Positions 53,728-62,077 are shown, counted from the stretch's first letter. The stretch is DNA of 64,000 bases from CAVPGP01 sp963704025 (GCA_963704025.1 CAVPGP010000001.1:372001-436000); one strand, 5' to 3'. Notes: a model not told the origin generated them from the letters alone. Made by a program: numbers and translations.

Positions 53728-53753
53728 AGAGGGCCTCCCCTCGGAGGCCCTCT
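53728..53753 (-). terminator. Rho-independent terminator after the HU gene
   Basis: An 11-bp perfect stem, AGAGGGCCTCC (53728-53738) with GGAGGCCCTCT (53743-53753), closes a 4-nt loop. On the minus strand it is followed by TCTTCGC. It lies 32 bp beyond the HU stop and isolates this highly expressed gene from pyrF. Confidence 0.75.
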
Positions 53754-53784
53754 CAGTTCTCGGAGGAAAGGTCCGCAGGAGTCG

Positions 53785-54063
53785 CTAACGGCCCCTGACG
53801 GCGCTCTTGAGGGCGCTACCGGCCGAGAACTTCGGCACGGTCGCCGCCGCGATCTGGACCTTCTCACCGGTGCGCGGGTTGACGCCCTGGCGCGCTGCGC
53901 GGTCCGACGTCGAAAATTTGCCGAAGCCGGTGAAGTTGACGGAATCACGCGATTTCAGCGTGTCGGTGATCGTCTCGAGGAACGCGTCGACGGCCTTCGC
54001 CGCGTCGCGGTTCGAGAGCCCGCTCTTCTGGGCGACTGCATTCACGAAATCCTGCTTGGTCAC
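53785..54063 (-). CDS. hup: HU-family DNA-binding protein
   Basis: A 92-residue HU/IHF-type nucleoid protein. MTKQDFVNAVAQKSGLSNRD, the helical dimer core, GFGKFSTSDRAARQGVNPRT (the beta-arm carrying the intercalating RxGxNPxT proline) and the end FSAGSALKSAV are diagnostic. Unlike mycobacterial and streptomycete HupB it has no long basic C-terminal tail. It is monocistronic, with a strong terminator 32 bp downstream. Confidence 0.95.
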   Translation of the reverse strand: MTKQDFVNAVAQKSGLSNRDAAKAVDAFLETITDTLKSRDSVNFTGFGKFSTSDRAARQGVNPRTGEKVQIAAATVPKFSAGSALKSAVRGR

Positions 54064-54148
54064 TGCCTCTCCTCCTGGTCGACGTGATTTTCCGATTGAC
54101 CGCGGCGGAGCCTAACACGGCCGTCGGATCGCATAACCATGCGGAATC

Positions 54149-54691
54149 TCAGGCGGGCTTCGCGACTGCCGCGAACTCTCCTGCCCGGAAGAGCGGGCGG
54201 AGCCGGACGGCGTGCCGCGCGAGCTCGTCGGCGCCCCCCTCCTCGCGGTCGACCACGCAGACGCACGTGTGGACGACGAGCCCGGCTTTGCGCAGAGCCT
54301 GGACGGAGTCGAGCGCCGCTCCTCCGGACGTGACCACGTCCTCGACGATGCAGACGGACTGGCCCTCGCGGTGCACCCCCTCGATCTGGTTGCCCGTGCC
54401 GTACTCCTTGGCGGCCTTGCGGACGATCAGGAACGGCAGCCCGGACTCGAGCGACGCCGCGGCAGCGAGCGCCACCGCGCCGAGCTCCGGCCCGGCCAGG
54501 AGCTGGGCATCCGGCGCGTGCTCCTCGATCTCGGCCGCGAGGCGCGCTCCCAGCGGGCGCAGGATGTCCGGGCGCGTCTCGAAGCGGTACTTGTCCAGGT
54601 AGTAGCTCGAGCGGCGCCCCGAGCGCAGCACGAAGTCGCCTTCCAGGTACGCGGCGTCGCGGACCGCATCCCGTAGCTCGCCGTGCTCCAT
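54149..54691 (-). CDS. pyrE: Orotate phosphoribosyltransferase
   Basis: A 180-residue OPRT that attaches ribose-5-phosphate to orotate. The beginning has DFVLRSGRRSSYYLDKYRFE, LAGPELGAVALAAAASLESG the hood region, RKAAKEYGTGNQIEG the flexible loop with the catalytic Lys, and the PRPP motif is VCIVEDVVTSGGAALD near 118-133. It starts at ATG 54691, three bases after the small membrane-protein gene. Function with pyrF is clear. Confidence 0.94.
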   Translation of the reverse strand: MEHGELRDAVRDAAYLEGDFVLRSGRRSSYYLDKYRFETRPDILRPLGARLAAEIEEHAPDAQLLAGPELGAVALAAAASLESGLPFLIVRKAAKEYGTGNQIEGVHREGQSVCIVEDVVTSGGAALDSVQALRKAGLVVHTCVCVVDREEGGADELARHAVRLRPLFRAGEFAAVAKPA

Positions 54692-54694
54692 CGG

Positions 54695-54904
54695 CTAGGG
54701 GCGGGCGGCCGCGAGGACCTCGCGCGCCGGCGGCAGGAGCCGTTCCGCGTCGAGCTGGCCCTCCGTCAGCGAGACCATCGAGCCGTCCTCGAAGTAGAGG
54801 TCGACCCGCTCGCGCCGGCGGGCCGCGCGGCGGCGCAGCAGAACCGAGCCCGCAAGCGAGCCTGCTCCGAGCAGCAGCCCCGTCCAGAGCTTACGGCGCT
54901 GCAT
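54695..54904 (-). CDS. Small membrane-anchored protein, 69 residues
   Basis: A short N-terminal hydrophobic stretch (LWTGLLLGAGSLAGSVLL near 6-23) is followed by an Arg-rich patch (RRRAARRRERV) and an acidic domain with LYFEDGSMVSLTEG. No family recognised by eye. It overlaps the end of the roadblock-like gene by 14 bp and precedes pyrE by three bases, so the three probably share a transcript. Confidence 0.6.
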   Translation of the reverse strand: MQRRKLWTGLLLGAGSLAGSVLLRRRAARRRERVDLYFEDGSMVSLTEGQLDAERLLPPAREVLAAARP

Positions 54905-55388
54905 GCTGCGTTTCCGGCTCGATCTCAGGCTCGATCTTCGGCTCAGTGTCCGGCTGAGTCTCCGGCGCCGTGGCGTCCTCGGCCTTCTTCCTGGCGCGGC
55001 GCGGCTTCGGCGCCGCCTCGGCCGGCGGGTCGCTCTGGTCAGCTTGGCCTACCTGACGGAGCGCCGCCTTGAGGTCGTAGAAGACGAGCCCGACCGTGGG
55101 CTCCGGGCCGGTGACGGCCGCGATCAGCCGGTCGCCGTCGCGGGCGACGAAGACGCTGCCCTCGACGGTGGCGGCCTCGAGTTGCTGCAGCGGCGGCGAG
55201 CCGATCTCGCTCTCGTTCGCGACCGCCGCGTCGAAGAGGCACTTCGCCGCCTCTGCGAACCGCGCCGAGCGGGTCTCGTCTGCCAGCGTCGACGCGGCGA
55301 CGGCGCCGTCCGGCCCGATCAGCACCGCGGCCTCGACCTGCGACGAGATCTCGACGAGGTCGGCCAGGGCTGCGGCGGCGGTGTCCAT
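54891..55388 (-). CDS. Roadblock/LC7-like domain protein
   Basis: A 165-residue protein. Residues 1-110 resemble the roadblock/LC7 fold: a helix (ALADLVEISSQVEAAVLIGP), a strand with DGAVAAS, and a late strand pair with RDGDRLIAAVTGPEPTVGLV. The C-terminal 50 residues are a low-complexity Lys/Arg then Glu/Pro tail (KPRRARKKAED ... PKIEPEIEPET). Bacterial roadblock proteins often act with small GTPases or as regulatory partners; no GTPase is nearby. I chose ATG 55388 rather than the upstream GTG at 55469. Confidence 0.65.
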   Translation of the reverse strand: MDTAAAALADLVEISSQVEAAVLIGPDGAVAASTLADETRSARFAEAAKCLFDAAVANESEIGSPPLQQLEAATVEGSVFVARDGDRLIAAVTGPEPTVGLVFYDLKAALRQVGQADQSDPPAEAAPKPRRARKKAEDATAPETQPDTEPKIEPEIEPETQHAAP

Positions 55389-55409
55389 CGGCGTGAGGAT
55401 ACTGCAGCA

Positions 55410-56240
55410 GTGAAGCGCCGGAGAAAACGTCGCCTCCTCCAGAAGTTCTTCGCCGATCGCGGCACGCACCTGGCGGCCATGATCGCCTACTTCGCGCTGC
55501 TTTCCTTCGTGCCGCTGCTCTTCCTGTCGCTCGCGCTGCTTGGATTCGTCGGCCAGGCCGACCAGGGCAGCTTCTTCGTCCGCGAGCTGAACCGGATCTT
55601 CCCGTCCACCTCGCTGACGTCGATCCTGCGAACCGTCCGGTCGATCCAGGACAACGCCACGACGCTGGGAATCATCGGCGCGGCGGCGCTGCTCTGGTCG
55701 TCGCTCTCGCTCTTCAGCGTGCTCGAGTCGGCGTTCAACATCGTCTACGGGAGGCCGAACCGGTCGTTCCTGCGCGGGAAGGCGCTGGCCAGCCTGCTGC
55801 TCGTCGGCTCGCTTGCGACGCTCTTCTTCAGCCTGGTGATCGGCTCGATCGGCGGCGAGGTGCTGAAGCGCTACGCGCCGGGCATCGCGTCGAGCCCATA
55901 CGTGGCTTATGCGATCTCAATCGACGTCTCCATGATCGGCGTGTTCGCCTTCCTCGTTACGACCTACTACGTGCTCACGAACGAGCGGCTGACGCTCCGT
56001 GAGGTGCTGCCCGGCGCGGCCGTGGCGGCGATCCTGCTCGAGGGCACGTTCCAGGTGCTGCCGCTGTACCTGCGGGCGCTCAAGCACCTGCCTGCGCTGC
56101 AGGCCGCGGGCGGTCCGGTCGTGCTCCTCGTCTGGCTCTACGTGATGGCGAACCTGTTCGTCCTCGGCGCCGAGGTGAACTGGTGGTGGAGCCACCGCAA
56201 CGACGACCGCCTCGAGCCGGACGGCACGGGGCTCGCCTAG
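55410..56240 (+). CDS. YihY/BrkB-family membrane protein
   Basis: A 276-residue membrane protein with about six hydrophobic segments. The family opening AAMIAYFALLSFVPLLFLSL lies near 22-41, followed by ALLWSSLSLFSVLESAFNIV, RSFLRGKALASLLLVG and the terminal GPVVLLVWLYVMANLFVLGA plus EVNWWW segment. The family was once called ribonuclease BN in error; its role is unresolved. Starts at GTG 55410, 21 bp from the divergent roadblock gene. Confidence 0.87.
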   Translation: MKRRRKRRLLQKFFADRGTHLAAMIAYFALLSFVPLLFLSLALLGFVGQADQGSFFVRELNRIFPSTSLTSILRTVRSIQDNATTLGIIGAAALLWSSLSLFSVLESAFNIVYGRPNRSFLRGKALASLLLVGSLATLFFSLVIGSIGGEVLKRYAPGIASSPYVAYAISIDVSMIGVFAFLVTTYYVLTNERLTLREVLPGAAVAAILLEGTFQVLPLYLRALKHLPALQAAGGPVVLLVWLYVMANLFVLGAEVNWWWSHRNDDRLEPDGTGLA

Positions 56241-56303
56241 CGGGGCAGGGGACAAGGCCCGGGGGCGAGGGGCGCCGGCGCGGCCGCCCCGGAGAGAGAA
56301 TCT

Positions 56304-56449
56304 GTACCTGGTCGCCGACCAGGTACGCGAATGCCGCTCTGGGCCATGTCTCCAAGCGGACAATCGTGTCGAAATACCTGCACATGCGGCTATTTTGCTC
56401 GACGGGCTCCAAACGAGCCGTGGCACCTGTACCTGGTCGGCGACCAGGT
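56304..56449. repeat. Pair of near-identical palindromes in a gene-free gap
   Basis: GTACCTGGTC-gcc-GACCAGGTAC (56304-56326) and ACCTGGTC-ggc-GACCAGGT (56431-56449) are perfect hairpins of 10 and 8 bp with three-base loops, 105 bp apart. They lie between the YihY stop (56240) and the rdgB stop (56465), two convergent genes. The sequence between them is moderately AT-richer than its surroundings. They look like dispersed palindromic (REP-type) units or paired terminators. Confidence 0.7.
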
Positions 56450-56464
56450 TCGGGAACCGTCCGT

Positions 56465-57025
56465 TCAGGACAGTGCGGCCCGCAGCGCGTCCGCGGCGCG
56501 GGCGCGGTGCGAGTGCTCCCGCTTCCAGTCGTCGCCGAGCTCTGCGACGGTGCGGGTCTCGCCGTCCGGGACGAAGACCGGGTCGAAGCCGAAGCCGCCC
56601 GCACCTCGCCGCTCGCGGGCGATCGTGCCCGTGAGGAACCCCGTGCCGCGGTACTCGCGGCCGGACGGGTCGAACGCAACGAGCTCCGAGACGTACCGCG
56701 CGCGGCGGTTCTCCGCGCCGCGGAGCGCCTCGAGCAGCCGCTCCGGCTCGCTCCCCTGTGCCCAGCGGGCCGAGTACAGGCCCGGCCCGCCTCGAAGCGC
56801 CTCGGCCTCCAGGCCGGAGTCCTCGCCGAGGCCCCAGCCGGGGGCCTGCGCTTCCGCCGGGGCGGCCGCACAGCGCGCCTTCTCCCGCGCGTTCTCGTAG
56901 TACGACGCGCCGTCCTCCGGGGGAAGCATCACCGACCCGGGCAGCGGCACGATCTCCCATCCGGGCAACGCCGCCCTGAGCTCCTCCAGCTTGTGGGCGT
57001 TTCGCGACGCGAGCGTCGCCCTCAC
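56465..57025 (-). CDS. rdgB: dITP/XTP pyrophosphatase (HAM1 family)
   Basis: A 186-residue nucleotide-pool cleaner that converts dITP and XTP to monophosphates. The substrate motif is TLASRNAHKLEELRAALPG near 4-22, with YYENAREKARCAA near 43, the metal-site GLGEDSGLEAEALRGGPGLY near 65-84, and GFGFDPVFVPDGETRTVAEL near 143. GTG 57025 overlaps the stop of the MgtC gene by four bases. rph and rdgB commonly sit together, as here with one gene between. Confidence 0.93.
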   Translation of the reverse strand: MRATLASRNAHKLEELRAALPGWEIVPLPGSVMLPPEDGASYYENAREKARCAAAPAEAQAPGWGLGEDSGLEAEALRGGPGLYSARWAQGSEPERLLEALRGAENRRARYVSELVAFDPSGREYRGTGFLTGTIARERRGAGGFGFDPVFVPDGETRTVAELGDDWKREHSHRARAADALRAALS

Positions 57026-57720
57026 TTGCGCCACCGGACGCCGACCACGAAATACAGATCCGCCAGCTCCGGCACCAGCCGCTCCGTGGGAGTGTCGAGC
57101 GTCAGCGTCACGATCCGCCTGCCGGACTCGTCGTCGACGGCGATCGACTCGACGGCTGCGCGCCGCTCCTCGAGCGCCTGGAGCAGCTGCGAGAGGCTCG
57201 CGTCCGGGCGCAGCTCGGCGACCAGCTCCCGCGCCGCCGGGCGCCGCCGCTCCAGCATGCGATAGGCACCGGTCCTGAGCGGCCCGAGCGCGAGGAGCGT
57301 CAGCACCGTGCCGAAGAGCGCCCCGGACCAGTAGCCGGCGCCGCACGCGATCCCGATCGCGCCTGCAACCCAGAGCGTCGCCGCCGTCGTCAGCCCCCGC
57401 ACCGAGTACCCCTGTCTGATGATCGCGCCCGCTCCGAGAAAGCCGATCCCGGTCACGATCTGCGCGGCGATCCTCGTCGGGTCGGCGCGGACGACGAGAT
57501 CGCCGCCGGCGAGGAAGTCGTTGAACCCGTACGCCGAGACGATCGTGAAGAGCGCGGAGCCCAGGCAGACGATCAGGTGCGTCCGGAAGCCCGCCTCGCG
57601 ATCGCGCAGCTCCCGCTCGATGCCGATCGCGCCGCCGAGGACGGCGGCGAGGGCGAGCCGGATGAGGACCTGCCACCAGTCGAGAGTCGGGATCTCAGCC
57701 AGCAACAGCCGCAAAGGCAC
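57022..57720 (-). CDS. MgtC/SapB-family membrane protein
   Basis: A 232-residue protein with about four membrane segments in residues 15-140 and a cytoplasmic ACT-like C-terminal domain. LAAVLGGAIGIERELRDREA near 24-43 and TGIGFLGAGAIIRQGYSVRG near 91-110 are the MgtC signatures. Family members affect magnesium adaptation and ATP-synthase activity in pathogens; here the role is unknown. It overlaps the end of rph by 26 bp and rdgB by four, an unusual insertion between these two genes. Confidence 0.9.
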   Translation of the reverse strand: MPLRLLLAEIPTLDWWQVLIRLALAAVLGGAIGIERELRDREAGFRTHLIVCLGSALFTIVSAYGFNDFLAGGDLVVRADPTRIAAQIVTGIGFLGAGAIIRQGYSVRGLTTAATLWVAGAIGIACGAGYWSGALFGTVLTLLALGPLRTGAYRMLERRRPAARELVAELRPDASLSQLLQALEERRAAVESIAVDDESGRRIVTLTLDTPTERLVPELADLYFVVGVRWRK

Positions 57721-58408
57721 TCTCCTGCGCGGCGGAGATCAGACCGATGCCTCGCTCGGCCAGGTCGAGCAGCTCGTCGAGCTGCTCGCGTGTGTACGGA
57801 TCGCGCTCGGCCGTGGCCTGCACCTCGATCAGCTTCCGCTCGCCGGTCATGACGACGTTGACGTCCACGTCGGCCTGCGAGTCCTCCGAGTAGTCGAGGT
57901 CGAGCAGCGGCTCGCCGTCGACGATGCCGACGGAGACGGCTGCCACCGAGCCGGTCAGCGCCTTCGAGAGCCCGAACCGGTCGAGCGCCCGGTGCGCGGC
58001 GACGTAGGCGCCGCAGATGGCCGCGCAGCGCGTGCCGCCGTCGGCCTGGAGGACGTCGCAGTCGAGGTACACGGTCCGCTCGCCGAGCGCCTGGAAGTCG
58101 ACGATCCCGCGCAGCGAGCGCCCGATCAGGCGCTGGATCTCGATCGTCCGCCCGCCCTGCCTGCCGCGCGCGGCCTCCCGGTCGGTCCGGTCGCCCGTCG
58201 AGGCCGGCAGGAGCGAGTACTCGGCCGTCATCCAGCCGCGGCCGGAGCGGTAGAGCCAGCGGGGGACACCCTCCTGCACGCTCGCCGTGCAGAGCACCTT
58301 CGTCTTGCCCTGCGTCCAGAGCACCGAGCCGTGCGGGTTCTCGAGCCAGTCGAGCCGCACGTCGAGCGAACGGAGATGGTCGTGCCGCGCTCTACCGTCG
58401 TTCCTCAT
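57695..58408 (-). CDS. rph: Ribonuclease PH
   Basis: A 237-residue phosphorolytic 3'-5' exoribonuclease that trims tRNA 3' ends. GSVLWTQGKTKVLCTASVQE near 27-46, RGWMTAEYSLLPAST near 57-71, the RGRQGGRTIEIQRLIGRSLR segment near 80-100, DCDVLQADGGTRCAAI and LDLDYSEDSQADVDVNVVMTG are diagnostic. Starts at ATG 58408. The region around the start codon is duplicated (58395-58428), creating an overlapping 11-codon frame. Confidence 0.95.
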   Translation of the reverse strand: MRNDGRARHDHLRSLDVRLDWLENPHGSVLWTQGKTKVLCTASVQEGVPRWLYRSGRGWMTAEYSLLPASTGDRTDREAARGRQGGRTIEIQRLIGRSLRGIVDFQALGERTVYLDCDVLQADGGTRCAAICGAYVAAHRALDRFGLSKALTGSVAAVSVGIVDGEPLLDLDYSEDSQADVDVNVVMTGERKLIEVQATAERDPYTREQLDELLDLAERGIGLISAAQESAFAAVAG

Positions 58409-58428
58409 GCTGGCCGTCGTTCCTCATG
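58392..58428 (-). repeat. Duplicated rph start region with an 11-codon mini-frame
   Basis: The 15-mer CCGTCGTTCCTCATG occurs at 58395-58409 and 58414-58428, a 19-bp period. On the minus strand this gives two ATG codons in identical context, 58427 and 58408. The upstream one opens an 11-residue frame ending in TAG at 58392, overlapping the rph start out of frame. Whether it is translated is unknown. Confidence 0.6.
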
Positions 58429-58440
58429 GGCCGTCCGCCC

Positions 58441-59259
58441 TCATGCGGCGCGTTCCAGCTCGGCGACGGTCACCGTCTCGACGGCGCCCAGCGGCAGCTG
58501 CAGGAAGCGCTCGCCGAGCGCGCGGAACGATTCCGGCTCGCCCGTGGTCAGGAAGCGATACGTCCCCTCGCGCGCGGCGTCGTTCTCGAAGCCCTTGCGC
58601 GTGAGTGTCTCCGCCACCTCCCGGGCGGTCTCCTCGGCCGAGAAGACGAGCGCCACCTCGCGGCCGAAGACGCGCTGGAAGATGGGCCGGATCAGCGGGT
58701 AGTGCGTGCAGCCGAGGATGACCGTGTCGCAGCCGGCCTCCTTCAACGGCGCCGCGTAGCGGCGCACGGCCTCGATCGTCTCCTCGCCGTAGGGGGTGTC
58801 GCTCTCGATCAGCGGCACGAGCCTCGGGCAGGCGACCGCCTCGAAGCGGACGCCGGCGTCGAGCGTGCGGACGAGTCGGGCGTAGCGTCCCGCGTCGACC
58901 GTCCCCTGGGTGGCGAGCAGCCCGATCCGCCGGTTGCGCGTCGTCTGCACGGCCGCGTGCGCCTCGGGCGTGATCACGCCGACGACCGGGACCGAGAGGC
59001 TCGCCTGCAGCTCTGGCAGCGCCGCGGAGGTGGCCGTGTTGCACGCGACGACGACCATCTTCACGCCGAGCGACTCGAGATAGGCGCCGATCTCGTGCGC
59101 GAAGCGGCGCACCTCGACGAGCGGGCGCGGGCCGTACGGCAGCCGCGCGTGGTCGCCGAGGTAGACGAAATCCTCGTGCGGGAGCGTGACGAGGCACTCG
59201 TGCAGGACCGTGAGGCCGCCGACGCCGGAGTCGAAGACACCGATCGGGCGTTGATCCAT
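58441..59259 (-). CDS. murI: Glutamate racemase
   Basis: A 272-residue cofactor-independent racemase supplying D-glutamate for peptidoglycan. The first catalytic segment is IGVFDSGVGGLTVLHE near 6-21, the first cysteine lies in VVVACNTATSAAL near 70-82, and the second in VILGCTHYPLI near 180-190. YLGDHARLPYG near 38 is the substrate loop. I chose ATG 59259; the frame is open a little further. It heads the murI-rph-mgtC-rdgB strand run. Confidence 0.95.
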   Translation of the reverse strand: MDQRPIGVFDSGVGGLTVLHECLVTLPHEDFVYLGDHARLPYGPRPLVEVRRFAHEIGAYLESLGVKMVVVACNTATSAALPELQASLSVPVVGVITPEAHAAVQTTRNRRIGLLATQGTVDAGRYARLVRTLDAGVRFEAVACPRLVPLIESDTPYGEETIEAVRRYAAPLKEAGCDTVILGCTHYPLIRPIFQRVFGREVALVFSAEETAREVAETLTRKGFENDAAREGTYRFLTTGEPESFRALGERFLQLPLGAVETVTVAELERAA

Positions 59260-59359
59260 CGGGCGATTGTACGAGCACGGCTGTACGAGCACCGCCTCGA
59301 GCCGCTACGGTTCCGCCGCGCAGCCTCTTGGCGCAGACTTCGGCGAGGCCGAGCAACCA

Positions 59360-60434
59360 GTGTCGCGACAGCCCTCTCATCACATCTCGATCGGAAGAAC
59401 GGCGTCGCTCCTCGCGCTGCTGCTCCTCGCGTGCGCCGCGGCATTGGCCTCGGCGGGCTCGGCGTCGGCGGCGCTAACACCGCAGCTCGTCGTCAGCGGC
59501 ACGCCCCCGCCCGGTGCGGGCCCCGGTACCGCGATCACCGTGAAGGCCGCCGCGGGGGACGACCCCGTCGCCCGCGTGGCGATCGCCGTCCCGCCCGGCT
59601 ACAAGGTCACGACCGCCGCGGCGGCGGGGACGAGGCTGGGCTCTGTCGCCGCCCACGCCGTCGCACCGGAGTCCGGCGGTGCCGTGCTGCCGCTGACGGG
59701 CGACGTGCTGACGGCCGCCCCGTCGAAGCTCGCCGCTCAGGCGGCGCAGTGCGGCGCCGCTCCGGTCGCCGTCTGGAACCTCCATCTGACCGGGGCCGGG
59801 CAGGCGCTGGACGTGCCTGTCTTCGTCGTGGCGAACGCGGATCCGGCAACCCCGCCCGACTACACGCTGCTTCCTCTGCCTGCCCGCGTCCGGCGCGCGG
59901 CTGATCGACCTGTCGTTGACCGTCAACGCGCTGACGAGCCCCTCGGCCGCCGGCGAGTACCGCTGGCGGTCGCTCTGGACGCCGTACGCACCGGACACGG
60001 GTTTGCCGGACGAGGCCGCGACGGTCGAGACGCAGTCGCTCGTGCGCCTGCCGACGCAGCTCATCGTCTCGGCGAGGAAGTCGAAGGTCGTGCGGGGCGG
60101 GCGAACCTGGACGCGGGTCACGCTGGCCGGGCAGCTCGCCGAGGCCGGCAAGGGCGTCGAGGCGGCGCAGGTCTCCATCCTCACCGGCCGGTCGGCGACG
60201 AAGCTGACGCGTAGCACGACCGTGACGACGGATGCGAACGGCAGCTTCACGTTCTCGATGCTCGTCCGGGCCGGGACCTGGTTCCGTGCCGAGACGACCT
60301 TCGCCACCCGCGACCTGGGGTCTGCCGGCTGCGTGCAGAGCCCGGCGCCCGCCACAGCCGTCCCCTGCGGCGGCGCCACCGTCGCCGGAGCGCACCTCTT
60401 CAGCACCAAGGTGAAGGTCTACGCCTTCGGGTAG
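59360..60434 (+). CDS. Secreted Ig-like/beta-sandwich protein (one frameshift)
   Basis: Reconstructed length is 357 residues. A signal peptide (ASLLALLLLACAAALASAGS) is followed by beta-rich sequence without catalytic motifs. The first half has GTAITVKAAAGDDPVARVAI and the second half TQLIVSARKSKVVRGGRTWT, VTLAGQLAEAGKGVEAAQV and TTVTTDANGSFTFSM, the last a typical Ig-like carbohydrate-binding or wall-repeat fold. An extra base near 59880-59905 shifts the frame; removing it restores the length. GTG 59360 is the likely start. It may be surface-exposed. Confidence 0.65.
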
Positions 60435-60494
60435 CCGAGAGCAGCCGCGAGTGGCCCGCGAGAACACGTTGCCTCGCTCTATGCTCAACCGCAG

Positions 60495-61406
60495 GTGACG
60501 GCGCCGATCCGGATCGGAACCTGCTCGTGGGCCGACGAGGCGCTCTCCAAGCACTGGTACCCGAAGGGCACCGCGGCGCGGGACCGGCTGCCCTACTACG
60601 CCGAGCGCTTCTCGACCGTCGAGGTCGATTCGACCTACTACAGCATCCCGGACGAGGCGACGGTCGCGGGCTGGGCCGAGCGCACGCCGGACGGCTTCGT
60701 CATGCACGTGAAGGCATTCGGCGTCCTGACGCGTCATCCCGTGCGGCTCGAGCAGCTGCCCGCGGACCTCCGCGACGGAATGCCCGTCGACGAGCGCGGC
60801 CGCGTCGACCGCCCGCCGCGCGAGCAGCGCGCGCTCGTCTTCCGCCGCTTCCGGGAGACGCTCGAGCCGCTGCGCGCCGCGGGCAAGCTCGGGGGCATCC
60901 TCTTCCAGCTGCCGCCGTACGTGGTCTTCAGGCCCTCGTCGCTCGAGTACCTCGAGTGGGCGCAGGACGAGCTCCGCGGCGACCGGATGCTGGTCGAGTT
61001 CCGGCACCGGAGCTGGCTCGAGGACGAGAACCGCGCCGAGACGCTCCGCTTCCTCGAGCAGCGAGGGATGGCGTACGTGACGGTCGACGCGCCCAAGACG
61101 GAGGGCAGGAACCTGATCCCGACGGTCGTGGCGGCAACCGCTCCGATGGCGTACGTGCGCTTCCACGGCCGCAACGCGTCGACCTGGAACGCACGCGGCG
61201 GCAGCGCCGCGACGCGGTTCGACTGGATGTACTCCGAGGACGAGCTGCGTGAGTGGGTGGAGCCGCTGCGGGAGCTCGGAAGCGAGTCCGAGGAGGCCTA
61301 TGCCTTCTTCAACAACAACAACCAGAACGACGGCGTCGCGCAGGCGCCGGCGGGCGCGCAGCTCCTGCGCCGGCTGCTCGACGAGGAGCACGTGCCGACG
61401 GCATGA
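60495..61406 (+). CDS. DUF72 (YecE-like) protein
   Basis: A 303-residue DUF72 protein, a TIM-barrel-like family of unknown function. IRIGTCSWADEALSKHWYPK near 5-24, YYAERFSTVEVDSTYYSIP near 34-52, FVMHVKAFGVLTRHP near 69-83, the central LGGILFQLPPYV and VEFRHRSWL segments, and YVRFHGRNA plus AYAFFNNNNQND at the end are all family signatures. GTG 60495. Its stop overlaps the ATG of the amidotransferase by four bases, so it heads an operon with that gene and acdS. Confidence 0.88.
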   Translation: MTAPIRIGTCSWADEALSKHWYPKGTAARDRLPYYAERFSTVEVDSTYYSIPDEATVAGWAERTPDGFVMHVKAFGVLTRHPVRLEQLPADLRDGMPVDERGRVDRPPREQRALVFRRFRETLEPLRAAGKLGGILFQLPPYVVFRPSSLEYLEWAQDELRGDRMLVEFRHRSWLEDENRAETLRFLEQRGMAYVTVDAPKTEGRNLIPTVVAATAPMAYVRFHGRNASTWNARGGSAATRFDWMYSEDELREWVEPLRELGSESEEAYAFFNNNNQNDGVAQAPAGAQLLRRLLDEEHVPTA

Positions 61407-62077
61407 GGGTGCTGTCGCTCGTCCACGGGCCGCTCGTCCGGGCGGAGATCTTCGAGGACGTCGTCCGCGACGCGGGACACGAGCTGGTCGAGGCGCGCGT
61501 CGAGGACGCGCTGCCCGGGCTGGACGGCTGGGATGCGCTGCTCGTCTTCGGCGGCCACCAGAACGCCGACGAGGAGGACCGGCATCCCTGGCTCGGGCGA
61601 GAGGACGCCTTCCTGCGCGAGGCGCTCGAGCGCCGGCTGCCCACGCTGGGCGTCTGCCTCGGCGCGCAGCTGCTCGCAAAGGCGACCGGCGCCTGGGTCG
61701 GCCCGGCGGCGACACCGGAGCGCGGCTGGACCGAGGTCGAGCTGACGGACGCGGGCTTGCAGGACCCGGTGCTCGGCGCGCTCCCGGCACGATTCGACGC
61801 GTTCCAGCTCCACGAGTACACGTACGCGGTGCCGGACGGGGCGGTCGAGCTCGCACGCTCGAAGACGAACACGCAGGCGTTCCGGCTCGGCAACGCGTGG
61901 GCGGTGCAGTTCCACCCCGAGGTGCGCCGTGAGCAGGTCGAGCGCTGGCTCGTGGACGACGACGTTCCGGAGCGGGCCGAGATCGCCGCGTCGCTGCCTG
62001 CGCGGCTGCCGGCCTGGCAGGAGCTCGGCACGCGGCTCTGCCGCGCGTTCCTCACCAGATCGGAGGCTGCAGCATGA
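61403..62077 (+). CDS. Class I glutamine amidotransferase domain protein
   Basis: A 224-residue stand-alone class I amidotransferase. The nucleophile elbow is LGVCLGAQLLAKATG near 82-96, the preceding oxyanion strand is LLVFGGHQNADEE near 46-58, and the His-Glu pair is AVQFHPEVRREQ near 170-181. It thus has the full Cys-His-Glu triad and resembles GMP-synthase-like single-domain amidotransferases. The ammonia acceptor is not identifiable. It overlaps the genes on both sides by four bases, so expression is coupled with acdS. Confidence 0.87.
   Translation: MRVLSLVHGPLVRAEIFEDVVRDAGHELVEARVEDALPGLDGWDALLVFGGHQNADEEDRHPWLGREDAFLREALERRLPTLGVCLGAQLLAKATGAWVGPAATPERGWTEVELTDAGLQDPVLGALPARFDAFQLHEYTYAVPDGAVELARSKTNTQAFRLGNAWAVQFHPEVRREQVERWLVDDDVPERAEIAASLPARLPAWQELGTRLCRAFLTRSEAAA

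Noticed and set aside
7772..60434. Programmed frameshifting as a general explanation for the many split genes.
   Set aside because: Sites differ in sequence, direction (+1 and -1) and position in the gene, and often lie in homopolymers; no shared slippery signal is visible.
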